A stretch of DNA of 64,000 nt. It comes from an uncultured Flavobacteriaceae bacterium (GTDB taxonomy: Bacteria > Bacteroidota > Bacteroidia > Flavobacteriales > Flavobacteriaceae). The stretch spans positions 935,251 to 999,250 of the forward strand of contig CANNBV010000002.1 of the NCBI GenBank assembly GCA_947502975.1, written 5' to 3'. Under the pieces are notes generated by a model, which worked only from the letters and a program-made list of their open reading frames with translations, was not told the origin of the DNA and ran no database searches. Positions 17,609-25,785 of this stretch are shown piece after piece. The position numbers were made by a program, and so were the translations under genes. Positions within the stretch are counted from its first letter, which is position 1. The number at the start of each line of letters is the position of its first letter.

Positions 17609-18562
17609 ATGAGTTTTTTTAAAAAAATATTCTCTTCAGAAAAAAAGGAAACCCTAGATAAAGGATTAGAAAAATCTAAATCTAGTTTCTTTGGTAAACT
17701 AAGTAAGGCTGTAGCAGGTAAGTCTAAAGTAGATGACGAAGTTCTTGATAACCTTGAGGAAATATTAGTAACAAGTGACGTAGGTGTAAATACCACACTT
17801 AAAATAATTGAACGTATAGAAGCGCGTGTTTCCAAAGATAAATACTTGGGAACAGACGAGCTTAATAAAATACTACGCGAAGAAATTGCAGGTTTATTAT
17901 CTGAAACTAATTCTGGTGAAGAAACAGAATTTAATATTCCAGAAGGTAAAAAACCTCATGTAATCATGGTGGTTGGTGTAAATGGTGTTGGAAAAACTAC
18001 AACTATTGGTAAGTTAGCCAGTCAGTTTAAAAAACAAGGGTTGAGCGTTGTACTTGGAGCAGCAGATACCTTTAGAGCAGCAGCTATAGATCAATTGCAG
18101 GTATGGGCAGATCGTGTAGATGTGCCCATTGTAAAACAATCTATGGGAAGCGATCCTGCATCTGTGGCATTCGATACTTTAAAAAGTGCAGTAACTCAAG
18201 ATGCCGATGTTGTAATTATAGATACTGCCGGGCGTTTACACAATAAAGTTAACTTAATGAATGAGCTTACAAAAGTTAAGCGCGTCATGCAAAAAGTTGT
18301 AGACGATGCACCACATGATGTACTATTGGTTCTAGATGGATCAACTGGTCAGAATGCATTTGAGCAAGCCAAACAGTTTACTGCAGCTACCGAAGTCACT
18401 TCATTAGCAGTGACCAAGTTAGATGGTACTGCAAAAGGCGGCGTGGTGATTGGTATTTCAGATCAATTTCAAATTCCAGTAAAATATATCGGTGTAGGAG
18501 AAGGTATTGACGATTTACAGGTATTCAACAAGTATGAGTTTGTAGACTCTTTTTTTAAATAA
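17609..18562 (+). CDS. ftsY: Signal recognition particle receptor FtsY
   Basis: 317 residues, starting MSFFKKIFSSEKKETLDKGL; an in-frame ATG at 17591 is less likely. FtsY docks SRP-bound ribosomes at the inner membrane. The four-helix N domain is at about residues 20-95. The G domain follows with G1 GVNGVGKTTTIGKLA, the DTFRAAA loop, G3 DTAGRLHNKVNLM and G4 TKLDG. The acidic A domain of E. coli FtsY is absent, which is normal for this phylum. Confidence 0.96.
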   Translation: MSFFKKIFSSEKKETLDKGLEKSKSSFFGKLSKAVAGKSKVDDEVLDNLEEILVTSDVGVNTTLKIIERIEARVSKDKYLGTDELNKILREEIAGLLSETNSGEETEFNIPEGKKPHVIMVVGVNGVGKTTTIGKLASQFKKQGLSVVLGAADTFRAAAIDQLQVWADRVDVPIVKQSMGSDPASVAFDTLKSAVTQDADVVIIDTAGRLHNKVNLMNELTKVKRVMQKVVDDAPHDVLLVLDGSTGQNAFEQAKQFTAATEVTSLAVTKLDGTAKGGVVIGISDQFQIPVKYIGVGEGIDDLQVFNKYEFVDSFFK

Positions 18563-18586
18563 ACTTCCCAAGAAACTATTACACGT

Positions 18587-20065
18587 ATGATGAAAAAAAA
18601 GCTCGTAGTTATTCTTTGTATACTAGTCTTATCTAAACTTGAGGCTCAAATTTCAAATCTTGCAAATTTAGCCAATGGCGAAATGCAAATGTTTACGCCT
18701 ATTTATGAAGAAAATGAAGATGTTTATGGGTACTTCACGCTTTTTAAATTAGATAAACTTAATGAAAACGAAGAAAAATATGAGTACACCATTCTGGACA
18801 AAAACCTCAATAAAGTAGCAAATGGCGAGTTTGTAGATGTAGCCTACAAGAAAATTTATTCCAGGTATTATACTCCAGAAAAACTAAATAACACTTTACT
18901 TCTTACAAAGCGTTATAGCAATACAACAGGGCGTATAGCATTTACATCTTCAAGATTATTACACTTGGAAAAGAATGAAATTAGTGCACCTTTTTATTTT
19001 GAAAATGATGCTGTTTTAGAAGGAAATAGAGATATAAACACTATAAAGAAGGTACAGCGCGAAAGAGCATATATAAATGTTCCCGTTGCTGCGAATAATG
19101 GGTATTTACTGTTACAATTACGAAAAAAGATAGCTAGGGTAAATCCGTTGGTCTTGAAATTTTATAATCTTGAGAACGAAAAAGTTTGGGAATATGATTT
19201 TGGAGGAGATTCCAATTCATCATTTTACAGAGGAGTATCTTTTCAAGAAGATGCCTTATATTTTACGTATAGCTCAAAAGATGATGGTAAACGCAAAAAA
19301 GAACTTTTACAGATAGATGCCAATACTGGAACACTCAATTTTAGATATGCATTAGAACATTCAAACTCAAAATACAGTTATAGTTATATTACTAAAAAAG
19401 TTGGAGAGAATACTGTTTTAACAGGTAAGATGAGTCCATATAGTAGTATTGGTTATAATAGAAATAAGTCATTGGGCTTATTTAAAATTGTGCTGGATAA
19501 AGATGGTAACGAAGTGTTTAAAAAACACTTTCTATGGGAAGAGGCTGGTGAATTTATTGAATTGAGTGAGAAAGGTAAAATGGATGCAGGCTATAAGTTG
19601 TTTACACATTCTTATTTTGTTTTTAAAGATGGCCGTATTGTGGTTTTATCTGAAAAGTATAAAATTGCCAATAATATTTTGTTGGGGCCTCATGTAAAAA
19701 CAGAAAATTTCATTCTCTTAGAATTCGATAACGATTTTAATATTAAGAATGCAAAGACCATTGAAAAGGATATGAGTAAATTTTCATCTTCCGATTACTT
19801 ATTCGGACAGTATTTGAATAATGAAGAAGATGCAGTGTTTTTCTATCAAGATTATCAAAAAGAGGAGGGGACCAAGGATAAAAACTGGATTTTGGGCATC
19901 GTTTCCCTTGTAGATGGCGAAGTTAATCATGAAAAAATCCCGATGTCGTCTGATGATTATTTCATTTCACCTTATATAGCGAAAGAAGGGTATATACTTT
20001 TAAGGGAATTCAATAAAAACTCAGACTTTGACGAAATCAGGTTAGAGCGGTTAAATTTGAATTAG
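18587..20065 (+). CDS. Secreted protein of unknown function
   Basis: 492 residues. A signal peptide (MMKKKLVVILCILVLSKLEA) is followed by a repetitive beta-strand-rich sequence with many Tyr/Phe-Lys pairs, compatible with a propeller-like or lipoprotein-associated fold. I recognise no domain or catalytic motif. It starts 24 bases after ftsY on the same strand, so it may be co-transcribed. Codon and base use match the neighbours. Confidence 0.8.
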   Translation: MMKKKLVVILCILVLSKLEAQISNLANLANGEMQMFTPIYEENEDVYGYFTLFKLDKLNENEEKYEYTILDKNLNKVANGEFVDVAYKKIYSRYYTPEKLNNTLLLTKRYSNTTGRIAFTSSRLLHLEKNEISAPFYFENDAVLEGNRDINTIKKVQRERAYINVPVAANNGYLLLQLRKKIARVNPLVLKFYNLENEKVWEYDFGGDSNSSFYRGVSFQEDALYFTYSSKDDGKRKKELLQIDANTGTLNFRYALEHSNSKYSYSYITKKVGENTVLTGKMSPYSSIGYNRNKSLGLFKIVLDKDGNEVFKKHFLWEEAGEFIELSEKGKMDAGYKLFTHSYFVFKDGRIVVLSEKYKIANNILLGPHVKTENFILLEFDNDFNIKNAKTIEKDMSKFSSSDYLFGQYLNNEEDAVFFYQDYQKEEGTKDKNWILGIVSLVDGEVNHEKIPMSSDDYFISPYIAKEGYILLREFNKNSDFDEIRLERLNLN

Positions 20066-20098
20066 CATAAGTACTTATCAGAATAATAAAGGCTGTTT

Positions 20099-20225
20099 TG
20101 TCATTCCGAACGTTACTGAAATCAAAATATATTTTGATTGAAAGTATATTGCGAAGCAGATGAGGAGGAATCTCATCACTTTTGAGATTTCTCGTCGCTA
20201 GTTCCTAGCTCTGTCGAAATGACAA
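20099..20225. repeat. Dispersed inverted-end repeat (GTCATTCCGA ... TCGAAATGAC)
   Basis: A 127-base element has near-inverted termini, GTCATTCCGA and TCGAAATGAC. Internal hairpin-forming segments include AGGAATCTCATC and GAGATTTCTCGTC. This type of non-coding repeat is common in Bacteroidota intergenic DNA. It lies between the converging ends of the genes at 18587 and 20294. Confidence 0.75.
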
Positions 20226-20293
20226 GTTATTATTTTTTTCGGTGTATTAAATACATGTAAATAAGCTAGAGTTTATCTTTAAACTAACTCATA

Positions 20294-21616
20294 TTAAATA
20301 TTTAAGTAATAATCGGCTATAGTTTTAATCTCACTAAGTTTTAAATTCCAAATAAAATTCAAAAACTGCTGGTAGCTTTTACTTTGTTCTTTAGGTACAA
20401 TCCTGTCTACATATCTATTTAATTGGTATTTCTTTTTGGCTTCATAGATAGCATTAAAGTTAACACCTAACCATGTTTTGAGATAAGTGTCGTCAGCATT
20501 ATGCTCTAACCGTTTTAATATGAGATATACACTCAAGCCATACTCGTTAGTGTAAAAAAGGTTTTCTACATAGGCCTGATGTGCCAAACGTTGCAATTTT
20601 AAGAATGCATCACTGGGGCTTATAGTATCTGTAGTAGCATTTTTTATGTCTAATGCTTTAAAATCGTTTTGGAGTTTTAGAATGCGATGTTCAATTTCTG
20701 GGTGGTCTTTTATGGAATCGGTATCAATTTTTTCTTTATAAAGCTCATAATTATAGGCATTAAAATCTTCATTGTGCATCCAAGCTTTGTTGAAAGGTAG
20801 CTCAGGTAAATCAAAGGTTTTTACATAAATGGAGGAGTCTAGGGCTATAGAAGGTATAGAATCATATTTTTTAAGTGTTATTAAGGCATTTAAAAACTCT
20901 TTTTTAGGGACTTTGCAGTTTTTATAAAGCAAATAGCCCAACGAATCTGCTGCTGTTTCATTTTGCCGTTTAATTTCCCCTTCTTCGTACAAAAGGTTTT
21001 TAAGTTTTTGAAAAGAAAGCGAGCCTTTATTGTATTTATGTAACCTTAAATTTCTTGAAAATTGAGAATTATTCCCCAATACGGAAACATTGAGTGTAGA
21101 TTTATTTACGATACTATTATGACTATGCTTTAGCAATTCATGTGCAGCTTCATGCGCTATAACAGACAGTAGCTGATATTCATTTTCAAGAAACGGAAAA
21201 AGACCAATATTGGTGATAATGGTACCATTGCCTACACTAAACGCATTAGGAGAAGGGTTTTTAGCAACAAACACCTTTATGTTGTTATTGTTTAAATCAG
21301 GATTATGTTCTACTAGTGTGTTAAAAAGACTGTCTACATAGGTTTCAAATCTAGTGTCGAATAACAGTTTTTTGTTTTCTAAAATTTCAGTAAGATGTGA
21401 TTGGTATTCTGTATATATACCTAAAATTTCTTTTCTTAATTTTCCTTTGTAGTTTGACTTTAGACTTTGATTAAACTTTTCGTTTTTATCTTCAAAAGTT
21501 TCAATCAATGCTTTATGTTTTTCATAATCTGTAGTATCTATCAGTTGATGATTTTGCGCATAACTGTAGTTGCAGCTCATTAAGCCAAAAATGAGAAAAG
21601 TAAAAAGTAGTTTCAT
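20294..21616 (-). CDS. M48 family metalloprotease
   Basis: 440 residues, exported (signal peptide MKLLFTFLIFGLMSCNYSYA, with a possible lipobox MSC). The zinc motif HEAAH lies in LLSVIAHEAAHELLKHSHN at about residue 155, and the downstream Glu ligand is in NETAADSLGYLL. Such periplasmic proteases (BepA/LoiP-like) process or clear outer membrane proteins. The C-terminal third is helical without a recognisable repeat. It is the last gene before the Rhs tip array on the same strand, though separated by a terminator. Confidence 0.88.
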   Translation of the reverse strand: MKLLFTFLIFGLMSCNYSYAQNHQLIDTTDYEKHKALIETFEDKNEKFNQSLKSNYKGKLRKEILGIYTEYQSHLTEILENKKLLFDTRFETYVDSLFNTLVEHNPDLNNNNIKVFVAKNPSPNAFSVGNGTIITNIGLFPFLENEYQLLSVIAHEAAHELLKHSHNSIVNKSTLNVSVLGNNSQFSRNLRLHKYNKGSLSFQKLKNLLYEEGEIKRQNETAADSLGYLLYKNCKVPKKEFLNALITLKKYDSIPSIALDSSIYVKTFDLPELPFNKAWMHNEDFNAYNYELYKEKIDTDSIKDHPEIEHRILKLQNDFKALDIKNATTDTISPSDAFLKLQRLAHQAYVENLFYTNEYGLSVYLILKRLEHNADDTYLKTWLGVNFNAIYEAKKKYQLNRYVDRIVPKEQSKSYQQFLNFIWNLKLSEIKTIADYYLNI

Positions 21617-21680
21617 GGTGTTAAAATAGGCTTTAAAAGTAAATAATAAATATAATAGATTAAAGTTCTCTCGTTTTAAA

Positions 21681-21795
21681 AAATAAAAGCTATTCTAATT
21701 TTAGAATAGCTTTTATTTGTTTTGCTTACTCATGTACGGCACCCGACATGCTTCGACAAGCTCAGCACAGGAAGTCGAGCGCTAGCGGGGGGTTA
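21681..21795. repeat. REP end plus terminator hairpin closing the Rhs tip array
   Basis: This is the outermost copy of the array's boundary element. It has the terminator hairpin AAAAGCTATTCTA/TAGAATAGCTTTT (21681-21718), the shared TTGCTTACTCATGTAC segment, and a REP arm ending GTCGAGCGCTAGCGGGGGG next to the stop codon of the immunity candidate. The opposite REP arm seen in the other copies is missing. A second repeat type, CTTCGACAAGCTCAGCAC, is inserted in the palindrome loop. Confidence 0.8.
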
Positions 21796-22677
21796 CCAAC
21801 AATCGCTCTTTAACTGTTTATTAACGGCTTCTTCAATAGTCATACTGAATCCAATGTCGTATTCTGGAAATTCTATTTTTGTATCTCCAAATTCAGCGAA
21901 TATCTGTGAAATTTTTTTTTCAATTTTTGTTTGTTCTTTAGCATTAAATCTATTTCTATTTCTAGTATAATACTCAATAGCCGTTAACCGCGAGGCAAGG
22001 TTAATACTGTGCATGATATATATTAAATTACCAAAAGTTAAATCTTGCTCATATGTCAATTGTTTAAAAGCGCATCTGTTTTCTAATATACCATTTCCAT
22101 ATCCTCCTCTGCAACCATAGGTTATACCAGAATAAGGTGTCATATAAAACTGCATTTTATCACTAATAGATTTTTTTTCTTCTAACTTATTAGGAATAAC
22201 AGTTTGTTTATAATTATAATAAAAAACATAGTCTTCAATATTATAAGCCCCTTTGGTTTCTTTAAAGAATTCACTAAGCTTAAAACCATATTTTTCTAAA
22301 AGCAAAACATCTTCTTTTGAGAGATTTAGTTTGTAACTTATAAGATTATCATTTTTGTAAATAAACATGAAATAATATCTTGTATATCCTAGTCCATAAC
22401 CTCCCTTTTTTATTGAAATTCCACTTCCTTGAGACACTAAATTTTCATAATCAATTTTCATTAATTTCTCAATTTCTTTTGGTTCTTTCTTAAGAATAGC
22501 TCTTAATTTAGTATAAAAAACCGTGTCCTTTTTTAACCATTCTTTCTCAATATTATTATAGTCATATTCTTTAAATTCAATTATAGTAGTAGGATTACAA
22601 TTATACCCTACATTTTGACTGCATGAAAAGTTTGCAAAGCAGAATAGTAATAATAGAAGTCCAAGAGAATATTTCAT
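21793..22677 (-). CDS. Lipoprotein, candidate immunity protein 4
   Basis: 294 residues with a lipoprotein signal, MKYSLGLLLLLFCFANFSC. The mature part is rich in Tyr, Lys and Asn with no domain I know. Its ATG overlaps the stop codon of an orphan Rhs tip (TAATG), the classic coupling of toxin and immunity genes, so an immunity role is inferred from position. A lipoprotein location would suit a toxin acting in the periplasm. The 3' end abuts the REP boundary element. Confidence 0.65.
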   Translation of the reverse strand: MKYSLGLLLLLFCFANFSCSQNVGYNCNPTTIIEFKEYDYNNIEKEWLKKDTVFYTKLRAILKKEPKEIEKLMKIDYENLVSQGSGISIKKGGYGLGYTRYYFMFIYKNDNLISYKLNLSKEDVLLLEKYGFKLSEFFKETKGAYNIEDYVFYYNYKQTVIPNKLEEKKSISDKMQFYMTPYSGITYGCRGGYGNGILENRCAFKQLTYEQDLTFGNLIYIMHSINLASRLTAIEYYTRNRNRFNAKEQTKIEKKISQIFAEFGDTKIEFPEYDIGFSMTIEEAVNKQLKSDCW

Positions 22678-22799
22678 TACTTATTTTTATTTTTATTAAA
22701 TCCTCTACCTTTTTTATCATGAAGATAAAACCAACTTTGAAGTTGTCTTACTCCAAAGTCTATTCCCTTCCATTTACCTAAATAAGAAGACCCCACACC
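22677..22799 (-). pseudogene. Orphan Rhs C-terminal tip 4 (truncated toxin end)
   Basis: A 40-codon open frame (GVGSSYLGKWKGIDFGV, then RQLQSWFYLHDKKGRGF) without its own start emerges from the REP element and ends in TAA overlapping the ATG of the next gene. It is too short to be a toxin. It looks like the last residues of an Rhs or similar polymorphic-toxin C-terminus whose upstream part was lost at the repeat boundary. Confidence 0.55.
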
Positions 22800-22945
22800 G
22801 GCGCTAGTTTGTAACTAGTGCCCACAATACTTTGTCAATATAACTATATCTAAAAATACAAAAGCTACTCTAAAATTAGAATAGCTTTTGTTTGTTTTGC
22901 TTACTCATGTACAACACCCGACACAGTCGAGCGCTAGCGGGGGGC
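22791..22945. repeat. REPIN-like boundary element B
   Basis: About 155 bases. One end is CCGGCGCTAGTTTGTAACTAG followed by TGCCCAC; the other end, inverted, is GTCGAGCGCTAGCGGGGGG. Between them lies the hairpin AAAAGCTACTCTA/TAGAATAGCTTTT. The layout is REP arm, short AT spacer, terminator, REP arm. It separates tip/immunity pair 4 from pair 3. Its right end supplies the last codons and stop (CGCTAG) of the neighbouring lipoprotein gene. Confidence 0.8.
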
Positions 22946-23398
22946 TAATTTTTTTTGAATAAAAAGTCTTTCATTATCAATGAATTCAATTAGATGTTCT
23001 GGATAATGACAACCAATAATGAAAGTATCCATTTGAATTCCAAAAACATCAAAATATTTTATATTTTCGATTCTATCGATTAATAAAAATGCAAAGTCTC
23101 CTTTTTTTAATTTTTGATTCGATCCACAAATGATATAACTTGTGGAAGTTTTATCACTTATTTTATCAATTAAAATATTTCTTTTTTTGTTATAATTTTT
23201 CTTAATTTTATCTAATAAGGAATCGTCAATAATAATTTTTTCATGAGAATTCCAATTAAATTTAAATGAATCTCCTAAATCAATTAAAATAGTATTTTTT
23301 TCTAAAGCAACAGGCTGTTTATCACTCTCTTTATTACCACATGAAATAGTCAATAGACTAAAGAGAAATAACTTTACAAAAGAATTTATTTTTTTCAT
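22934..23398 (-). CDS. Lipoprotein, candidate immunity protein 3
   Basis: 154 residues with a lipobox, FLFSLLTISCGNKES. The mature part is Ile/Lys/Asp-rich with no recognised domain. The gene follows an orphan tip by eight bases. Its last residues, LAPR, and its stop codon are encoded in the REP boundary element, so the original C-terminus may have been altered. The immunity role is inferred from position only. Confidence 0.65.
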   Translation of the reverse strand: MKKINSFVKLFLFSLLTISCGNKESDKQPVALEKNTILIDLGDSFKFNWNSHEKIIIDDSLLDKIKKNYNKKRNILIDKISDKTSTSYIICGSNQKLKKGDFAFLLIDRIENIKYFDVFGIQMDTFIIGCHYPEHLIEFIDNERLFIQKKLAPR

Positions 23399-23406
23399 AT
23401 TATAAT

Positions 23407-23592
23407 TTATTTATTAAGATAGCTAGGTATTCCTGTAGCTACTTGTTGTGTTAATGGTTTTCCTCCGGCATGTTTATGTGATTGACCGCTTCGGTAGTAA
23501 CTATTTTCAAAACCTTGAGAAGACCAATAAATATTTGACATTTGTATAGCATCTTCAAAACGAGCAGTTTTACTACCTTCTGCATTTCCCCC
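23407..23592 (-). pseudogene. Orphan Rhs C-terminal tip 3
   Basis: About 61 codons are open from the REP end: NAEGSKTARFEDAIQM, then SNIYWSSQGFENSYYRSG and SHKHAGGKPLT. The frame stays open through the REP back to a GTG at 23622, but the first dozen residues (GTRYKRALAGG) are REP-derived. The opening segment EGSKTARFEDA resembles QGYKTANFEGF of tip 2, so both probably come from related toxin ends. It has no full toxin domain and is best read as a displaced tip. Confidence 0.55.
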
Positions 23593-23738
23593 TGCTAGCG
23601 CTCGTTTGTAACGAGTGCCCACAAAGCATTTTAACTTTACTAAAATACAAAAGCTACCCTAATTTCTTAGAATAGCTTTTATTTACTTTCTTACTCATAC
23701 ACGGCACTCGACGCAGTCGAGCGCTAGCGGGGGGGCTA
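23588..23738. repeat. REPIN-like boundary element A
   Basis: 151 bases. The left end is CCCCCTGCTAGCGCTCG with palindrome CTCGTTTGTAACGAG. The right end, inverted, is CACTCGACGCAGTCGAG followed by CGCTAGCGGGGGGG. A terminator hairpin AAAAGCTACCCTA/TAGAATAGCTTTT lies between. It has the same design as the element at 22791 and as the flanks of the RAYT element at 24135. Confidence 0.85.
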
Positions 23739-23780
23739 CGATAAATAAATCATAGCCTTTTGTTTTAAGTATTGCACGGA

Positions 23781-24026
23781 CTACAAGTCCGCGCCATCTG
23801 GTTCATCACCTATTTCCTCCTCTAAAAATATTTCTAGAAACATATCTTTATATATATTCTCTTTAACAAGAACTTCAAGCGGTTTAGAATTACCTTTAGC
23901 TTTTTCAATTATAGGTTTTTGATATTCAATTGATATTTCATTTTGATTAAAATAAGATTTAACTTTTTCAATCCAATCATTTTCATTTTTAATTATTTTT
24001 TTTACTATAAGAATATGTTTTTTCAT
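23781..24026 (-). CDS. Candidate immunity protein 2 (cytosolic)
   Basis: 81 residues from the ATG at 24026 (MKKHILIVKKIIKNENDW), two bases after the stop of an orphan tip. It is charged, without a signal peptide, so it would act in the cytosol, unlike the lipoproteins of neighbouring pairs. The C-terminal residues DGADL and the stop lie in a small hairpin repeat (CGGACTACAAGTCCG), so the end may be repeat-derived. No domain recognised. Confidence 0.6.
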   Translation of the reverse strand: MKKHILIVKKIIKNENDWIEKVKSYFNQNEISIEYQKPIIEKAKGNSKPLEVLVKENIYKDMFLEIFLEEEIGDEPDGADL

Positions 24027-24027
24027 C

Positions 24028-24135
24028 TTAAAAATCATCTAAATTATATATTTTCGATTTTTGAACTTTACCTGCATTAGATCCAGTAACCCTGAATCCT
24101 TCAAAATTAGCAGTTTTGTATCCTTGTTCTTTAGC
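24028..24135 (-). pseudogene. Orphan Rhs C-terminal tip 2
   Basis: 35 codons without a start codon emerge directly from the REP end of the RAYT element: AKEQGYKTANFEGFRVTG, then SNAGKVQKSKIYNLDDF and stop. The gene that follows starts two bases after the stop codon (TAAGATG). It is read as the surviving C-terminal end of a toxin tip. In-frame stops lie within the REP upstream. Confidence 0.6.
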
Positions 24136-24847
24136 CCCCTGCTGGCGCTAGTATTTACTAGTGCCATTAATCAAGCTAAAAACCCAGTATCATCTATTTT
24201 CAAGATAGTATCGTCTCCTTGAAAATTTCTAGCACTAGAGTATTTCCAATCGACAGGGTCTGTAACAAAACCAGCCTCCACTGGGTTGTTATGAATATAG
24301 TCTATTTTTTGCTTTATAACATTTTCACTCCAAAGCTCTATGGGTTTGTTATGATGCTGCCAAAATTGATACTTATTTGTTGTTGCATTCTTGTTGCCTG
24401 CTCGTTCAAACATCCATAATAACCATTCTTTTCGACTTTCTTGTGGATTATTTTTTATTGTTTCTATAACTTTCTTTGAGGTATGTCTTTTGAAATCTCT
24501 TAATAGTTCTGATGGTTGATCACTGGACGACCTAAATATGAAATGGACATGACTAGGCATAAAACAATAACAATATAACTCCATGCTCTTTTCTTTTCTA
24601 CAATAATTTATGCTTTCCGCTAATACATTAAAATATATTTCTCTTGTAAAAACATCTATCCAATTAATTGTTGCAAAACTTACAAAATACAAACCACTTT
24701 TATTATGAAACTTATACTTTCTACTCATAAAACTAAAATACAAAAGCTACTCTAACTTTTTAGAATAGCTTTTGTTTTTCTTACTCTTACCGCCACTAGT
24801 TAAAACTAGCGGTAGCCAGCACGCATACTAGCGCCAGCGGCGGGATT
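24135..24847 (-). mobile_element. RAYT element bounded by inverted REP sequences
   Basis: About 713 bases. The left end is CCCCCTGCTGGCGCTAG with palindrome CTAGTATTTACTAG. The right end, inverted, includes GCCACTAGTTAAAACTAGCGG and TACTAGCGCCAGCGGCGGG. Inside are a REP-associated transposase gene and the same terminator hairpin (AAAAGCTACTCTA/TAGAATAGCTTTT) found in the short boundary elements. It therefore looks like the autonomous parent of the REPIN-like elements at 22791 and 23588. Confidence 0.7.
24171..24728 (-). CDS. REP-associated tyrosine transposase (RAYT)
   Basis: 185 residues from the ATG at 24728 (MSRKYKFHNKSGLYFVSF). It is an IS200-like Y1 transposase: the HUH metal-binding motif is in MPSHVHFIFRSS at about residue 62, and the candidate nucleophile Tyr is in KIDYIHNNPVEAGFV near residue 150. 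RAYTs are single-copy relatives of TnpA that bind and process REP hairpins and are thought to mobilise REPINs. All key residues are present, so it may be active. A terminator hairpin lies directly upstream, which would shield it from read-through. Confidence 0.93.
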   Translation of the reverse strand: MSRKYKFHNKSGLYFVSFATINWIDVFTREIYFNVLAESINYCRKEKSMELYCYCFMPSHVHFIFRSSSDQPSELLRDFKRHTSKKVIETIKNNPQESRKEWLLWMFERAGNKNATTNKYQFWQHHNKPIELWSENVIKQKIDYIHNNPVEAGFVTDPVDWKYSSARNFQGDDTILKIDDTGFLA

Positions 24848-24871
24848 ACGCTATTTTGGGTTTTGTCGTTT

Positions 24872-25192
24872 TTACCCCCGTTTTATCACCTCTAAAACTT
24901 TACCAAATGCCACATACTCATTTTCATCTGTATCACATACATAATAGTAATCATCTTTGTTTAAAGACCCCATTTCGTTAGCAGGATGATAGCATACCAT
25001 TCTAACCTTTGTTTTGTTTGTTGAACTTAAAGTCTTTTGATTGCCTTTTATAAAACTAACATCTCCAATGGCATAACTATCATAATCTTCTTTATAGTAT
25101 GTTTCATAACCTTCTACCCCAAGTCTTATTTTAAAGCCTTTGTAAACAATGATTTCTACTAAATATTCTTGATGTATTGTGAGTTGCTCCAT
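24872..25192 (-). CDS. Small protein of unknown function, possible orphan immunity gene
   Basis: 106 residues, MEQLTIHQEYLVEIIVYKGF, then a beta-rich sequence with many Tyr and acidic residues (EDYDSYAIGDVSF, DDYYYVCDTDENEYVAFGKV). No signal peptide and no domain recognised. It lies between the main Rhs/immunity pair and the RAYT element on the same strand, with a probable terminator just upstream. A cytosolic immunity role is possible from position; there is no direct evidence. Confidence 0.65.
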   Translation of the reverse strand: MEQLTIHQEYLVEIIVYKGFKIRLGVEGYETYYKEDYDSYAIGDVSFIKGNQKTLSSTNKTKVRMVCYHPANEMGSLNKDDYYYVCDTDENEYVAFGKVLEVIKRG

Positions 25193-25215
25193 TTATGTTA
25201 AACACTTTAAACTAA

Positions 25216-25241
25216 AACAGGCATACCTAAGTATACCTGTT
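25216..25241 (-). terminator. Hairpin after the main Rhs operon
   Basis: Near-perfect arms AACAGGCATAC and GTATACCTGTT surround a four-base loop. In the minus direction a short T-rich run follows. It lies about 90 bases after the lipoprotein gene and 24 bases before the next gene, so it could be a terminator or an operator. Confidence 0.5.
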
Positions 25242-25329
25242 ATTACTATTAAAAATTAATATAATTATTTGTTTTTCAATGAGTTAATTTCAAAAATTAT
25301 TACAACCACTAATTTAGACCGTTACCCCA

Positions 25330-25785
25330 TTAATTTGAATCCTGTACATATTTTATGGGTTGAATACTAATTAGGTTTGAATCAATTATCTCTGATAAGT
25401 CATTCCGAAAACCAATGAAAAAAACTTCAAAACCATTTAAGTCATCACTTATTATTGTCTGCTTTTTATTGTCTACATAAAAAATAAATGGTTTTAATTC
25501 AACTTCTCTAGAGTAAAAAATATCGACTTTCTTACCTTTAGTTGGTATATTTTCTTTTACAATATCAACTTCAGCTATTGGAGATTTAAAAACTTTATTG
25601 CGCTCACTTTGATTTTTAATATATACATATATACCTCCTTCTGAATTTTCGTAAATATTGAAATCCTTGACCTGAAGTTCTATTCCATCTAAAAAGATAA
25701 ATTTTATAATGCTAGATTTTTCAGTGCAACTATACAGAAGAAACAAAGCAAAAATTAAATTAAAACAAACTATTTTATTTCTCAT
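25330..25785 (-). CDS. Lipoprotein, candidate immunity protein 1 of the full-length Rhs
   Basis: 151 residues with a lipoprotein signal (CFNLIFALFLLYSCTEKSS). The mature part is a beta-rich domain with no family I recognise. Its ATG overlaps the stop of the 1435-residue Rhs protein by four bases (ATGA), the usual coupling of an Rhs toxin to its immunity gene. A lipoprotein would protect against a toxin acting in the periplasm, which fits the peptidase-like look of the Rhs tip. Confidence 0.75.
   Translation of the reverse strand: MRNKIVCFNLIFALFLLYSCTEKSSIIKFIFLDGIELQVKDFNIYENSEGGIYVYIKNQSERNKVFKSPIAEVDIVKENIPTKGKKVDIFYSREVELKPFIFYVDNKKQTIISDDLNGFEVFFIGFRNDLSEIIDSNLISIQPIKYVQDSN

Noticed and set aside
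21722-21970. 82-codon plus-strand open frame covering a REP
   Set aside because: Its first third is REP sequence (RALAGGYQ) and the rest is antisense to the immunity candidate at 21793. Not a gene.
22791-24847. Possible CRISPR array from recurring GCGCTAGC and hairpin segments
   Set aside because: The repeats are long, inverted, irregularly spaced and bracket coding modules. There are no unique 30-40 base spacers and no cas genes.
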